64,000 nt of DNA, taken from NCBI GenBank assembly GCA_904066235.2, contig CAJFCV020000005.1, forward strand, positions 2,232,001-2,296,000. The letters are read 5' to 3'. This stretch comes from Bursaphelenchus xylophilus. Its lineage: Eukaryota > Nematoda > Chromadorea > Rhabditida > Aphelenchoididae. Below are positions 10,906 to 22,779 of this stretch, piece after piece. The position numbers and the translations under genes are program-made. Positions within the stretch are counted from its first letter, which is position 1, and each line of letters opens with the position of its first letter. The notes beneath the pieces are model-generated. The model was not told where the DNA came from. It made no database searches and was given only the letters and a program-made list of their open reading frames with translations.

Positions 10906-11357
10906 TGCTGTTCGAAAAACAAATGTGATGTCATAAAGTGCGTAGATATTTTTTCGCGAATTTTATTAAAATACACTCCATTTCAAAATGATAGACACGC
11001 CTATATATATAAAATCTGCAATTGCGGTGTCGGGGATTCACCATCATCCTGATTTATCAAAGCATTCGAAATCGATAATTTCTTTGACTTGGATGTCAAA
11101 ATTCTTGATGGTGATGGATAAAAATTAAAAAAAGAAATCAAATCTCGGCGGCTCTCTTGTGAACTACCTGTAAAATCACAGAGTCTACTCTACAATTTAC
11201 CCTTTTCGAGGAAAGCTCATAAATTGAGTCATCTTGAAATTTCAATTAAAAAAATCTGAATAAATAATTTTTCTCAAATTTTGTCCTCAAATTATGCAAA
11301 TTCCGAGCTTTCGTTTTCTTCCTTCCTTTTTTTCAAATCCATTCCATAGCTCTGGCC

Positions 11358-13206
11358 ATGTCGAAAATGGTCGGACCACAACCGGTTTTTCCGGGAGGCT
11401 CTGTCATGGCGCATCAACGTGGTCCTTATGATCCATCAATCGTGAATGAGCCGTACTATCACGGTAAGTCCAACCCTAACGCCTTGTCAGTTACTTCTGT
11501 CCCTATAAATCCCAAACGACCTTTTATAATATTTTTAGGCCTTTTGCCCCGAGAAGACATTCGGATGATGTTGCACAACAATGGCGACTTTCTCATACGA
11601 ACTTCTGAGCCCAATGCCAAAGACGGAGTTCGCTCCTACATCCTCTCGGTTATGGTCTATCAGGACAAAGAGGAGAGTGGTGTAAGTCCTCCGATTAACT
11701 AGACCAACTTGTGACATAATCGTTGCCTACCTCTCCCTTCGACTTCCAGATCAAACATTACGTCATCCAGAACTCGAGCAACCGTTGGACAATCGAGAAA
11801 TATGGCTTTGACAGCATCAAGGCAATGGTCGAATATCACGTGCACAGGGTCGAGTCCATCTCCAAGAGCATCCCGGAGGTTACTTTGAGAACTCCGATCG
11901 GTCGACAGGCCTGGGAACTGAGTCATAGTGACATTACTTTAACAAAGAAGTTGGGAGAAGGCGCCTTTGGAGAGGTCCGTAAAGGCACGCTGAAGCTGAA
12001 AGGAGGGGGTATAGCCAATGTGGCCGTTAAATTGGCCAAATTGGACAACCTGACCAAGGAGCAGATCAAGGAGATCATGCAAGAGGTAAGAAATGAAAAC
12101 ATTTTGATGTGAATTGGGGTCTCCAAGTAGAAAACGACCTTAATTTTCATTACTTTTTGTGACCTCTAACGTCATCCTATTTTAGGCTCGACTCATGCGA
12201 AACTTTGATCATATAAATATCGTCAAGTTTTACGGAGTCGCCGCAGGCCAAGAGCCGCTGATGGTGCTGATGGAGCTGGTCGACTGCGGAGCATTGGACT
12301 CGTATCTCCAGAAAGGGGAACAACCCCCGGCCCGGAAGGCGATCATGTGTGTTCAAGCCTCATTTGGCATCGAATATCTGCATGTCAAGAATGTGATTCA
12401 TTGTGATATTGCCGCTAGAAATTGTTTGTATGGAGATGGTCAAGTCAAGATTAGCGATTTTGGACTGAGTGTAGAGGGGACGGTATATCAAATGGATCCA
12501 CATCGAAGAGTTCCGATTAGATGGTAGGTGTCCAGTATAATGTAGGAAAATTATGGGGAAATATATGTTTGTAGATGAGGTTTGATGAAAAATGGAAGGT
12601 ATAAAGAGAGTTTCAGAGTGATTTAAAAATTAACATACTTTAAGGCTGGCTCCAGAGACCCTTCAGACCTTCATTTACACCCAGAAAACTGATGTCTGGG
12701 CCTTTGGAATCTTGTGTTGGGAGATCTTCTCCAACGGCCAAGAACCCTATCCTGGTCTGAGTCCAGCCGAAACCTTCCAGAAAGTAAGTTTTTACCATTT
12801 TTAATGTTAAAGTGATTTATCGCCATTTTACGCTACGTTTGTAAGGTTTAGCCTCGTTTTTGGTGTTCTGATCAAAAATATTTATTTACTTCATTTCAAC
12901 CTTGCTTCTGGTATGCTGATCTTTTTTCTTTAGGTCAAGGAGGGCTACCGGATGTTCATGCCCGCCGACACCCCACCCGATCTGGCCGAGCTCATAACGA
13001 AGAGGACCTGGGCCGAAAGCCCGAATGATCGCTACAGCATGGCCGAGATCGCTCATAAGCTGGAGCTCATGTTCAGAGTGCCCCGTCCTGGCGCTGCGCC
13101 GCCTCCACCACCTCCTCCACCACCACCTCCACCTCCTCCACCAGCTCCAACAGGACATGGACCTCAAAGCAGAGTCCCGAGATCCAAATACAAAAAACGC
13201 ATGTGA
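11358..13206 (+). CDS. SH2-domain tyrosine kinase, nematode Fer-like type
   Basis: Six exons: 11358-11463, 11539-11681, 11750-12085, 12186-12523, 12655-12783 and 12934-13206, phases consistent, about 443 aa. The SH2 domain runs from YYHGLLPRED through FLIRTSE to IKHYVIQ. The kinase domain has glycine loop GEGAFGEV, lysine in [23 protein letters not shown] and [11 protein letters not shown]. The catalytic loop reads IHCDIAARN, so the usual HRD arginine is cysteine while the catalytic Asp and Asn remain. The tail has about 15 consecutive prolines and then a basic end, a possible SH3 ligand. The layout matches the short SH2-kinase family that is very numerous in nematodes. Cytoplasmic signalling is inferred. 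Confidence 0.93.
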
Positions 13207-14205
13207 TTGTATAGTAAAGAGTATATAGTATCATTTTCCAATCGTATTTTTTCTTTTCTCACAGTACAATGCAGTATCATCAAAGCGCAGCCGAAACGGC
13301 TTCAAAAAACGGCCGAAGACAGAATGCCAATAACAAGGAATCGTTCGTCTTTTCGTGTCGAGACGCAGGCTTTGGTTCCAAAAAAGGCGAAACTTGGGGT
13401 TCTGAAATTTCATTCTGTTATGTTTCGAACGGTGTAGGTCCCGTCCTTTCACTCTAACATCTCTAATTCACTTTATTTTTTATTGGTGCCTAGTGTAATA
13501 TCAGAGTATTCGGCCCGTTACGGGCGCAATTTGGCTCCAAAAAAGGCAAAACTTGGGGTTTTGAAATTTCATTCTGTTATGTTTCGAACGGTGTAGGTCC
13601 CGTCCTTTCACTCTAACATCTCTAATTCACTTTATTTTTTATTGGTGACTAGTGTAATATCAGAAATCTCAAATTTTTATAGAATCATACAAATATGCAA
13701 ATTTTTCTGTTATTAGCCATGTGTAAGCACATTTAGACAACCAAAAAGTCTTTGTACTATAGTTTTCTCTGCGTTATAAGAAAAAAGAGCGCAATAAAAT
13801 TGTCGGCACAAAACTTCATAGACCGCGTTGCATTCAAACTTTTTTTGCGCAATTACGTATGTGTTATAATACGCGGGGCGTATTAGCAAATTATGCAACT
13901 TTCTGCTTTTTCGCGTTATTTTTTGAGGCACTTATAACAAAAAGGCATTGATGAATAACGCGACGGAGTTTTATTTATTTTTTTTTATTCAAAAGTAATA
14001 TTTTTAGTTTTATTTTTTTTTTATTTTTTAAATTATATATGCATATATATTTACCATATATTCTTGATATATGCCTTAATTTTTATAATATTTGTTTTAC
14101 AATATATTACAAATATATTTAAAAATTATAATACTATGTTGTACTGCAAACATTTTTATATATGTATAATATATTAGTAAGAAATCTCAAAGATTGTATA
14201 CGCAC
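13207..14205. other. Intergenic, repeats and AT-rich DNA
   Basis: Holds the 163-bp repeat copies at 13365-13670, then about 500 bases of strongly AT-rich sequence (13970-14200) with TATATAT and TTTATTTTT runs. No gene seen. Confidence 0.6.
13365..13670. repeat. 163-bp repeat, tandem pair downstream of the kinase
   Basis: AAAAAAGGCGAAACTTGGGG (13380) and AAAAAAGGCAAAACTTGGGG (13539) mark units about 160 bases apart, each followed by ACATCTCTAATTCACTTTAT. A third copy is at 9840-10010. Confidence 0.8.
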
Positions 14206-14660
14206 AAGGGAAGTACCCCAGGTTCGACGCTCAGGTTTTCTTTAAATTTTGAACACACGTCGGTGATGAGCTAAATACCAATTCCTGAAAGTTTTAGCTC
14301 GCGCTTTGATGGCAATGCCGAGATGTTCAACAATCTTTATCGCCGAGGGAGTACGCTAAACGCGGAGAGCGGTCACAGAGGAAAATACTTTTTGGCCGTA
14401 ACTTTACCAGTTTTGTGCGGAAAAAATGATTTTTTGTGGAAACATTACCCTCTATGGTTGAAATAGGCATAAAACTTTTCGTGCCGAAATTCGGCAAAAA
14501 GTGTCAAATTTTCGCCGAATTTCGATGTAAAAATCTTGGTTGTTCCGGCAAAGCGCGAGCTAGGATTCTCACAGGTATTTAAGAAAAGATTATTCTAAAT
14601 TTGTGCCAAGTTTCATTAAAATCTGAGTGTCGCACTTGGGGTACTTCCTTTGTCAATAAG
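14206..14660. mobile_element. MITE family A, full-length copy
   Basis: Starts CAAGGGAAGTACCCCAGGTT and ends with the inverted CACTTGGGGTACTTCCTTTG. The 455 bases have inverted ends and the conserved centre CGCGGAGAGCGGTC. This is the reference copy for the family, along with 21952. Confidence 0.85.
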
Positions 14661-16682
14661 ATGCATCCCGGATTCGACAAGGCTATAAACGGCCTTTTTT
14701 AAAAAGATCTTCAAAAATCTTTATTTACTTTATTTGATTTATTTTAGGAGTTTTGAAGGGAATTCGGATGATGGAGGGATCTGGGCCTGGTGCCAACATC
14801 GCCTCAGGGCGGACCCAACAGCACCGAGGAGGGGAAGGGAACTTGTGGGGATATTTTGACGCGCGATAGACGCGAAATGATTGCTGAGTATAATACGAGC
14901 GGACGAGATATGTTTGGGAAGAATTACTGTCTGGGCGGACAAGTTGATTGGCGCTGGCAAAGCCAGCGCCCGAGGGAAAGTTTTTTTGGGATCAACAGTT
15001 AAGTCTCATTCTGTCGACGTCTTATCGCCTCAGTGCGGAACTACAAACTCTTATGCCTCGGTTCAGCTAGACAAATCTGGCAACAATCGCCTCAAGGCTG
15101 AAATACCAAATTATCCAATGGTGCTCAAGCGCGACCCAAAACTTGGGCAGACTCTCAAATGGAATTTCTGGGACCAGTTGGTCCTAGACAACCCTAAAGG
15201 TACAAGGCCAGATGCTAGCGTAGGCCGACCTGGTAGCTCAAGCGACAAAGCGCCTGCAGCCCGAGTGCTGCACTAGGAATCCTTCCCCTGCAAGCCTATT
15301 GTGCTTGTTATGTATCTTTTTTATTTTTGTATTACCCTACTGAAGATCCAAAAAAAAATAACCTTTCTGTGAACAAATTGTGCTTTTTTTGAGAACAGAT
15401 GGTAAGTTTCCACACTTTAAAAGGTGTTGAGGCCGTTATGATGGCGATATACGCATCAAATAGGGTGTGCCGACTATTAGCATTTTCATAAAGTGCATGG
15501 ACTTTTGCACTGTGCATGTCGCTTTCTTCGCGCGACACGATCCTTTTCAAAACATTTTTGCACGGTGCAAAGTTCCGTCTATTCCACATCGCAACTCTAG
15601 GTAACCCAGCCCGGTTGGTAGGTGACTAGAGAGCGGGGTTTTCAGATAGACGTCGCGGCTCTCGACCGTTGTCGAGACAGTAGCTGTCCTCAAACGAGAA
15701 CCTCTTCAGCCACGTAGAGAGCGGGGAAGATGAGGCCGTTATTACAGCCGGCAGCTTAGAATGCTGGTCTATGGCGATTTCTGCGATGGAAGAACAGCTT
15801 AGGTCGCTAAGCATACAGGACGCCGAGAAGGAGCTTGAGCTCATCCAGAAAGAAGATGGAGCCGAAGGGGATGAGCCAATGGCCGACGGCAGTGCGAAGG
15901 ACGAACTCCAAGTTGGAGAACTCTTTCGGTTCGATGGAGTGGACCCCCCGTAAAGAACGGTGTTCAGCGAAACTATTCTAATATCCTATGATTGCATCCG
16001 CAGCAATTTTGCTGTAACTGGTAGCAATTTCGGATGGTAGCAGATTTTAGGCACAGTTCCCCGACAAGTTCACGATTTTTGGTACGGGTCGGTGTAATCC
16101 GGATAGGTGACAACAAACAGCTGTTGATCAACCATAAAATGCCGGTAAATTGTTGGCATTACAAATGGCAACAAATCTGGCCATAAATAAGGCCGCCGCG
16201 ACCTCAGACTAAAAACGAGGTCAGCATTAGAGGGTAATTTTAGAATAATCCCGCCCACTAGAAGTAAGACGGAGACGTCTGCACCAATTTTGGTCACTTC
16301 ACTTTTCGACAAGAGTGTGGTTGAGCTGTAACCAGCCAAAAAGCAAAACAATCTATTGTGCGCCAACCATCAACTCCAGCAACGTCCAAGCCAGATCACC
16401 TCAATAGGAACAGTCTAGTACGTCGACCGCCAAAGAAAAGCATATGGAAACCGCCAGAGATTCCCAAGAAGGTCAGTTCAAAACCTCGTTGAACCCGGAA
16501 CAGATGGCCGAACAAGCAAGAGACCCAAATGTACAAGGAAGTCAACGCCAAGAAGAAATATCAGAAGAAGATTCCACAGGAGAAGCAGAACAACAAATTG
16601 AAGAAGGAATAAGAGAGAAGATGGCCAAGAATACCAACAAGATGGACAAGAACACCAACAACGTGGCCAAGACGAAGAACAA

Positions 16683-17114
16683 ATGGAACTGGAAGTGAGA
16701 GGAAGGCAGATCGGATATGGGAAAATGGAGAGGACAGCATATCTTCCGAAGAGCGTGGCTATATACTACAAGTATAAGGTTCCTGCATTGTATAACTTTA
16801 GGTCTTACGGAAGAAAGCGGGTTTTGCGCTCGGGTATCAGAGGATACATAGCGTTAGTTGAAGGAAGCATGGGTCTCGCGTACATCCCAGCTTGGGATGA
16901 ATTTGTCATAGTAGGGCGTAAGACCGGACGGGGATTCCTCCCGTTAGGGACGGAAATCACCCTGCGGGAGGTAGTGGCCGTAGGCCTAGTAAAACAAGAC
17001 ATGCGGTATCCCGCTATACGTCAAGGGGCAGTTAGGATCATGGTAGGGAAAATTCCCACGGTAAAAAGAATACTGGGTTGTGAAACCAAACTTCAGCGTT
17101 TTGGAATTGGGTGA
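16683..17114 (+). CDS. Hypothetical protein in the unknown block
   Basis: 143 aa, the best-looking frame of the block: basic, rich in Gly/Val/Arg, with segments LPLGTEITLREVVAVG and AWDEFVIVGRKTGRG that look like folded beta structure. No family recognised. It overlaps the preceding frame by 16 bases and the following one by 4. It may be part of a frameshifted larger gene. Confidence 0.35.
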   Translation: MELEVRGRQIGYGKMERTAYLPKSVAIYYKYKVPALYNFRSYGRKRVLRSGIRGYIALVEGSMGLAYIPAWDEFVIVGRKTGRGFLPLGTEITLREVVAVGLVKQDMRYPAIRQGAVRIMVGKIPTVKRILGCETKLQRFGIG

Positions 17115-18108
17115 GGCCCCAAAATGCAAAATTATGTAGGTATGTGGCATTTGTGAGCTTTCTCACAAGTGTCCACCTCCCCCGAGTGGGAGAGGCCGTA
17201 GTCCTGGCTATTAGCCAGGGTGTCCCAATGGTCGCATATGAGCGGCCATACCAGCCGACTGTCTACCATAAGATAGATAGCTGTGAAACATTGAACGTAA
17301 ATTTTCTGGGCAATGACCCAGACGGGACTGGAAAATGGGAACCGTAATCCGTAAGGCCAAGAACGCGATCTGGCCACCAGAAGGAAGGCCAAAGAAGAGG
17401 ATGGCTCAGGAGAATGGTCAAATCTACTCATCGCCACCTCGTGGAACGTGGCCCCATACCATCAGATCTCACCGAAACCATACCCTCAAGAACCTCCAGG
17501 TAAGTGAACTATTTATTACACCCAGTTTGATAGTAGGTAGGTTGCTGCACATAGTTGAGCTTTTGAGTTTGTTGGTTTTTTTCAGGTTCACTGGTTTATT
17601 TTCTTAGCCTATTCTTTTCTGTCTTTAGTGAATTTAATACGTAAAAATCAAAAAAAAATCCCCAAACAAAAAAATTTTCCGTAAATTTTACATGAACTCG
17701 AAATTTAAAATCGTAATAGATGATACGCTGCCCCCGCCTTCATGACCGAGAAAGAGGCAAGCTATAAGAGTGCCATATGTAGGTCCATTTTTAGAAGAGG
17801 CCGACAGTTGGAATCTCGAGTCGAGCACGGCTTCTGCCGGCTTGGTCAGAATCAGCAGGTGATCGTAAAAGCTATCACCGAGCTCAATGAGCAAGTTTTG
17901 AAATTGCACCCCTTTTCGTAAAGGCCAACGGGTCCTATCTTCGAGGAAACGAAGGCGGAAAAGCCTCCAAAAGATCAGACGGCAGCCTGTTTGACGAGCT
18001 TCATTCAAGTATCAAACAAGCTCATATTCACAACAACATATTCCTTCAACGTCCGCCGCAAAGAGACTCGCATTTCAAAGCCGTAATCGTAGATCAACAA
18101 TATCGGTC

Positions 18109-18582
18109 TTGATAGTAAGGGTCCGCCCACTCCTAGATCGAGACCCGAGAGAGAGGGGAGATGCGGCGGCGACCACGGGGGTCCTGGTGTCGAGTCGCTG
18201 TGGGCAATTGTTCAGAGTGGCCAACCCAGGCAAGGTTGGCAAACTCGCTGTTGGCGACGAGGTCGCCGCGACCACTCTCTATAAAAAGGAGCAGTGTCGC
18301 GGGGTTCCCATTGAGGAAACTATCCACGTCCAGCGAGTGACCTTTTCCGCCCCACGAAAATTGGTGTGTGGAACCGTAACCTATGTAGCCCCGTCGTACA
18401 TCGACGTGCGGCTCAAAGGGCATGTGGTTGTGAGAGTGGACAACAACCAAGTCCACCCCGACACACTGGTTTTGAGCCAAGGTGACGCAGTGGCCCTCGG
18501 GATAACCGAGGTAGCCGCTGAAAGCCAGTGGCGATATAATTTAAATATATATGTTTCTATGCGTGTGGAGTACACTGTTTAA
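18109..18582 (+). CDS. Hypothetical protein at the end of the unknown block
   Basis: 157 aa, valine-rich and hydrophilic, with alternating patterns such as YIDVRLKGHVVVRVDNNQ that suggest a small beta-barrel. No motif identifies it. A poly(A)-like AATAAA lies about 75 bases after the stop. It may continue an upstream frame through an intron or frameshift. Confidence 0.35.
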   Translation: MIVRVRPLLDRDPRERGDAAATTGVLVSSRCGQLFRVANPGKVGKLAVGDEVAATTLYKKEQCRGVPIEETIHVQRVTFSAPRKLVCGTVTYVAPSYIDVRLKGHVVVRVDNNQVHPDTLVLSQGDAVALGITEVAAESQWRYNLNIYVSMRVEYTV

Positions 18583-19511
18583 TTTTCTTTTATTTAATTG
18601 TAACAATATTTCTTATTGTAGTCTTTTATGTATTTTACTTTTGTGGGGTAATGTAATAAATACCTAAGTTATATGTCGGAGTATGGCGATACCGAACCGG
18701 CCACGCTGCCAAAACTGGATCTTTGGACCAGAAGCGACCAACCGAGGATTTATGACCATGACAGCTGGCTTGGAAGGCTTAAAAATACATAAAGCCGACA
18801 GAAATGAACCAACACTACTGGTTGTAATCCATTCCGATGAAATACGTAATTTAAAATAAAAGTAAATGCGCCATTTGGCAGATAATAAACAAACAACGCA
18901 TATGAAGCGTATCTGAATAACGGGAGACAACATAGGTAACCGCCATCTTAATATCTGTATGAAAATATATACAAGGCGAACCCCAAATGAAATAATGGAC
19001 CAAGCGATGATATGAAGAAGCAAGAACTTGGGGACAAGAGGAGAAATGGAGAGGATCCGAGAAGCATCAAAAGTGTGGCAAAATGCTTCCCTCTCCAAGT
19101 GAAAAAACTTCGTTTTGAAGGGCGCTCCCTTTCTTTCACAAAAAGAGCCACTTGATCAGGTCCCCACTGTAGCTGTGCGCATAAATCAAGATGTTAAATT
19201 AAAGACAAAAATTTATTCAAATACCTACTGTAGTTATGTAAATAAGTTTTTCTAGGAAGTTAACCATGTTGGGTATGATCTATCTTGATCTAAATTCGAG
19301 CGCAAAATTGTTGACAACTTTAAAAAAATCCTATACCTATTTTACTTCTTTATTTTGCAATACTTCCTTTTAATATTATAGTTCAAAAATTATTGAGATA
19401 TTCATTTATTTTCGATATTTTATACCTTGTCTTATACACATAGCATATTAATTATGTTGAGTCTAGATCACAATACATATTTACAAATCGATATTTTGTC
19501 GACGGCACCTC
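18583..19511. other. Intergenic, AT-rich, one MITE B fragment
   Basis: No supported gene. The open frames on the minus strand here are read-through of the MITE B fragment at 19040-19172. Confidence 0.6.
19040..19172. mobile_element. MITE family B, half copy
   Basis: TGGCAAAATGCTTCCCTCTC, the AAAAGAGCCAC segment and CTTGATCAGGTCCCCACTGT match the right half of the copies at 4489 and 62400. Confidence 0.65.
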
Positions 19512-19790
19512 TTATTTATGGCTCAGATGATGGAAGGGCTCTTCGGCCGCCCCAAACACATCAGTTGTGCACTGATCGTCCAGACATTCGGCCATTTCGT
19601 CGGCGAAATGCCCCACCTTGTGGCGGAACTCCTCTTCCGGCGTCTCGGAGGGCTTTCCGATGAAGGTCTCCTTCAAGTCTTGAGCTGTATCTTTCATCGA
19701 GTCGTAGCCATCGGAGAACTTTTCTCTGATGCCCTCGCGACGGTCGTGCTCGCGGTGCTCTTCGTTGATGATTTGTTGAACGTTTTCCAT
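19512..19790 (-). CDS. LEA-like stress protein, 92 aa
   Basis: A single coding exon starts at ATG 19790 and ends at TAA 19512. The protein is very hydrophilic and Glu/Lys/Asp/His rich. Its centre, DSMKDTAQDLKETFIGKPSE, is the same helical repeat seen in the LEA-like genes at 24265, 26557, 29389 and 47019. It also has two cysteines (ECLDDQCTTD), unlike most LEA proteins. An acceptor just before the ATG (ATTTTCAG) implies a 5' UTR intron reaching a promoter near 20800. LEA_4-type proteins protect cell contents during drying or heat; function is inferred from composition. Confidence 0.75.
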   Translation of the reverse strand: MENVQQIINEEHREHDRREGIREKFSDGYDSMKDTAQDLKETFIGKPSETPEEEFRHKVGHFADEMAECLDDQCTTDVFGAAEEPFHHLSHK

Positions 19791-20724
19791 TTTGAATCTG
19801 AAAATATTTAAAATAATTAATGTCTATATAATTTTAAGTAAAAAGAAATTAGTTTGAGGAGTTAAAAATTACAGAGGGATCCTGTAATTTTCGAAAAATT
19901 GTTTTGAGAAAAAATCGGACAAGTTTTTAAACCTAAAATCAAAATTCGAATTTCTCAAAAGTCTATGGTCGGATTTACTTCAAATTTTACAGGTGTAATC
20001 TATCTATAACGCACATCATTTACTGTAAATTTCAGCTTCTACTCAGCATTTCCTGCCGATATATTCAACAATCCTCTCAGACGAGAGACTTTGGAAAATG
20101 AGGAGATACGGGCAGAGAAAAAACATATTTTGATCGCTTCTACGCAAACTTCGCGTTAGCAAAACGTATCCTGATGGCATTTGACGATAACTTAAAGGTT
20201 TCAAAAAAGGTAGCTTTTCGCTCGTGCTTTGAAGAAACGACGAATTTTTTGATCAAAATTGGGTAAAAAATGGCATTTTCAATTTTCAGAATTTTCAAAT
20301 TTCACACGAATAAAAAAGAGATAATAATTTGTAAACAAAAATAAGTGCTTTCCGCTAAAATTCAAGACAAAGATGGGAAAAATTTTTTCTTTAACTGTCT
20401 CTCATCATTTTTGATAGTCTCTCGTCAGCCAAAGTTGTTGAATACCTTGGTTGTGGCTGCAAATTGGGAGCTAAGATTTTTAAGGATTAATTTATGGACC
20501 TGACAGAACGTATGTACAAAATTCAAAGTAAATCCGAGCTTCAATCGCTGAGAAATTGCCATTTTTATTCAAAAACTTGGCCAATTTTCCTAAAATAATT
20601 TCTAAAATTTACTGTGCAGTAATCCATCTCAAATTTTCCGGATTTTCTTCCATCTAAAGCCTACTTTGAATCCCCAAGATACCCTCAAAATTCAAAAGTT
20701 CAAAAGCCCAAAAATCCACCTCAA

Positions 20725-20870
20725 CTTACCAGTAACTTCTTGTGTTTCCAAAGCCAAAAACTTTTGTTTTTCCTTTGAGTTAAAATTAGAATATCCCCCT
20801 CTTATTTATAGCGGCCGTGGCGGCGTAAACACCCCGCCCATTGGGAGTGTTCTCGAAGGAAGGCACGTGC
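20725..20870 (-). promoter_or_regulatory. Promoter and 5' UTR exon of the 19512-19790 gene
   Basis: On the minus strand there is CACGTG (E-box), then the heat-shock-type pair TTC-TC-GAA at 20850-20857 read on the plus strand (next to GGAA), then the TATA box CTATAAATAAG (20801-20811). About 75 bases downstream is a donor, TTACTG/GTAAGT. The acceptor ATTTTCAG near 19800 would join this UTR exon to the ATG exon. Confidence 0.6.
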
Positions 20871-21785
20871 GGAAAACAAGAGAATGGACGATTTCCAAAT
20901 TGCAAAAAACGCAAAAAAACGGGACAGGCGATTTCAAAATATACTAATAAATAGATTTTTGGGGGAAAACAAGTCGAGGATATCTACATGTGACTGGATA
21001 AGCGAGGGTAAACATCTCAAAGATGTTGGAAATAAGGTCACGACAGCTCTAGATTTTCGGTGATGATAGAAAATTCGAAAGTCGACTTTGAACAGCGCTG
21101 TAGGTAATGAAATGTTCAAAAAATATCGAAATATACGATATGAAAGGGGCAAAAGCACAAAAGAACTTATGAAAAATACTTGTTATTCAGTTTACAACGC
21201 GTTGAAAAGGCGGTGAAAAAAGGCAGAGATATTTTTTAAAGATTTTTTTAACTTGTTATAGCTTATGTCATCTAAAACAAGGTCTTGCGCAGTAGAGTCA
21301 GTTTTATTGGAATTTTTGTCAAATTTGGCAATTTTGCTTTTCATTTACCACAAATTGATTGGTGAAAATTTTGGCTCACAGCCTTCAAGTATGCTCGAGA
21401 TATTCGACGATCTTTTCATGCTCCTCATTTTCCTGAAGACTCTGGAAAATGAAGAGAGACGGTTAGAGAAAAACCTTTTTCATTGTATATTTGTTAATTT
21501 TGGGAGTAAACAAACTTTATCAATGTAAGATTATTCTCTTGTCTGTGAAAAAATTGAAGTTTGTTTCCTGTAATTTCCAGATGTTTTCCCCCGTTCTTCC
21601 ACTTGTTTATTTATACGACCCCAAGATCAATCAGAGCGCCGATAAAAACCGAAAATGCACGGAAGCTCTGCAAACTGCCTCAAGCGAACAGAAAAAAGGT
21701 GGATGGTCAACAAGACTAAAGTTTTTCAAAGATTTTTCCGAGTAAACAATTATTTTTTTGACCAAATAAAAAGGCTAGTATATAC
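20871..21785. other. Intergenic, diverged repeat sequence
   Basis: No gene supported. Pieces around 20040-20500 and 21380-21480 faintly resemble MITE family A (AGATATTCGACGATC, GAGAGACGG), consistent with very old copies. Confidence 0.45.
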
Positions 21786-21945
21786 AGCAACTGACCTGAT
21801 CCAGTGGAAAAAAAGTGCCATCTTGCATCCGAGAAGTACCTAAAAATGTGGCAAAATCCCTCCCTCTCCAACTAAAAACACTCAGATTTGAAAATGTCGC
21901 CCTTTGCCTCACAAAAAGAGTGGGAGCGCGTTTGAAAACGGATTT
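21786..21945. mobile_element. MITE family B, left-half copy
   Basis: TACAGCAACTGACCTGATCC followed by GCATCCGAGAAGTACC and TCCCTCTCCAACTAAAAACA matches the start of family B; the right end is missing and MITE A begins almost at once. Confidence 0.65.
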
Positions 21946-21951
21946 TTCTTA

Positions 21952-22403
21952 CAAGGGAAGTACTCCAAGTGCGACGCTCAGGATTTCTTTAAATTTTGCA
22001 CAAATGTCGTTCATGAACTAAGTATCAATTCCTAAAAGTTTTAGCTCGCGCTTTGCAAGCGCCGCCGAGATATTTAACGATCTTTGCCGCCGAGAGAGTA
22101 CGCTAAACGCGGAGAGCGGACGGAGATAAAAAACACTTTTTGGCCATATCTTTGTCAGTTTCGCGCGGAAAAAAGTCATTTTTTGAGAAAACATTACCCT
22201 CGACGGTAGAATTTGGCGTGAAACTTTTTGTGCCGAAGTTCTGCAAAAATTGTCAAACTTTTCCCGACTTTCGATCTAAAAATTTTGGTTGTTTCTGCAA
22301 AGCACAAGCTAGGTTTCTCGCATATGTCTTAGAAAAAAGCATTTTAAATTTGTGCCATGTTTCATCAAAATCTGAGCGTCGCACTCGGGGTACGTCCCTT
22401 GTA
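21952..22403. mobile_element. MITE family A, full-length copy with adjacent fragment
   Basis: Starts CAAGGGAAGTACTCCAAGTG after TTA and ends TCGGGGTACGTCCCTTG before TAA. A second family A right end follows at about 22478-22600 (GCAAAACGCGAGCTAGAAAT to GGTATTTCCCCTGT). Confidence 0.8.
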
Positions 22404-22779
22404 AGTATGAGAAATTTCTATGGTAAAATTCACAGGAAAACTTCAGATTATTTCTATTTTTTTGCCTAATAAATCTTTATGGTTTCTGCAAAACGCGAGC
22501 TAGAAATCCTGCATATATCTTTAAAAAAATTAGTCAAGGCTTGTGCCAAGTTTCACCAAGACCTTAGAGTCACACATGAGGTATTTCCCCTGTAACAGCG
22601 CATTGAAAAAGTCGGGCAAATTTTGAAATTGAACTCCTCATAAAAAATCGAAAAAAGTATCAAAAACAATAATAAATCGTTTCCAAATCACTCCTCAAAT
22701 GTTCTCGGGACTATAATTTATTGTGTCATATACAAAGCGAATGAAATATACACATTTTCATCGATGAATAGAGGACTTA

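Larger units (their letters stand above)
14740..18582 (+). other. Coding-like block of unknown origin with overlapping frames
   Basis: About 3.8 kb is clearly richer in G+C than its surroundings and carries a run of plus-strand open frames: 14881-15276, 15771-15953, 16444-16698, 16683-17114, 17111-17347, 17335-17607 and 18109-18582. Four consecutive frames overlap by only 4-16 bases, each shifted -1 relative to the last. That could mean one long frame broken by indels, or a compact multi-frame element. One piece (16444-16698) is Gln/Glu/Lys rich. I recognise no transposase, reverse transcriptase, capsid or cellular domain. AATAAA near 18656 could end a transcript. A decayed mobile element is my best guess. 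Confidence 0.4.
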
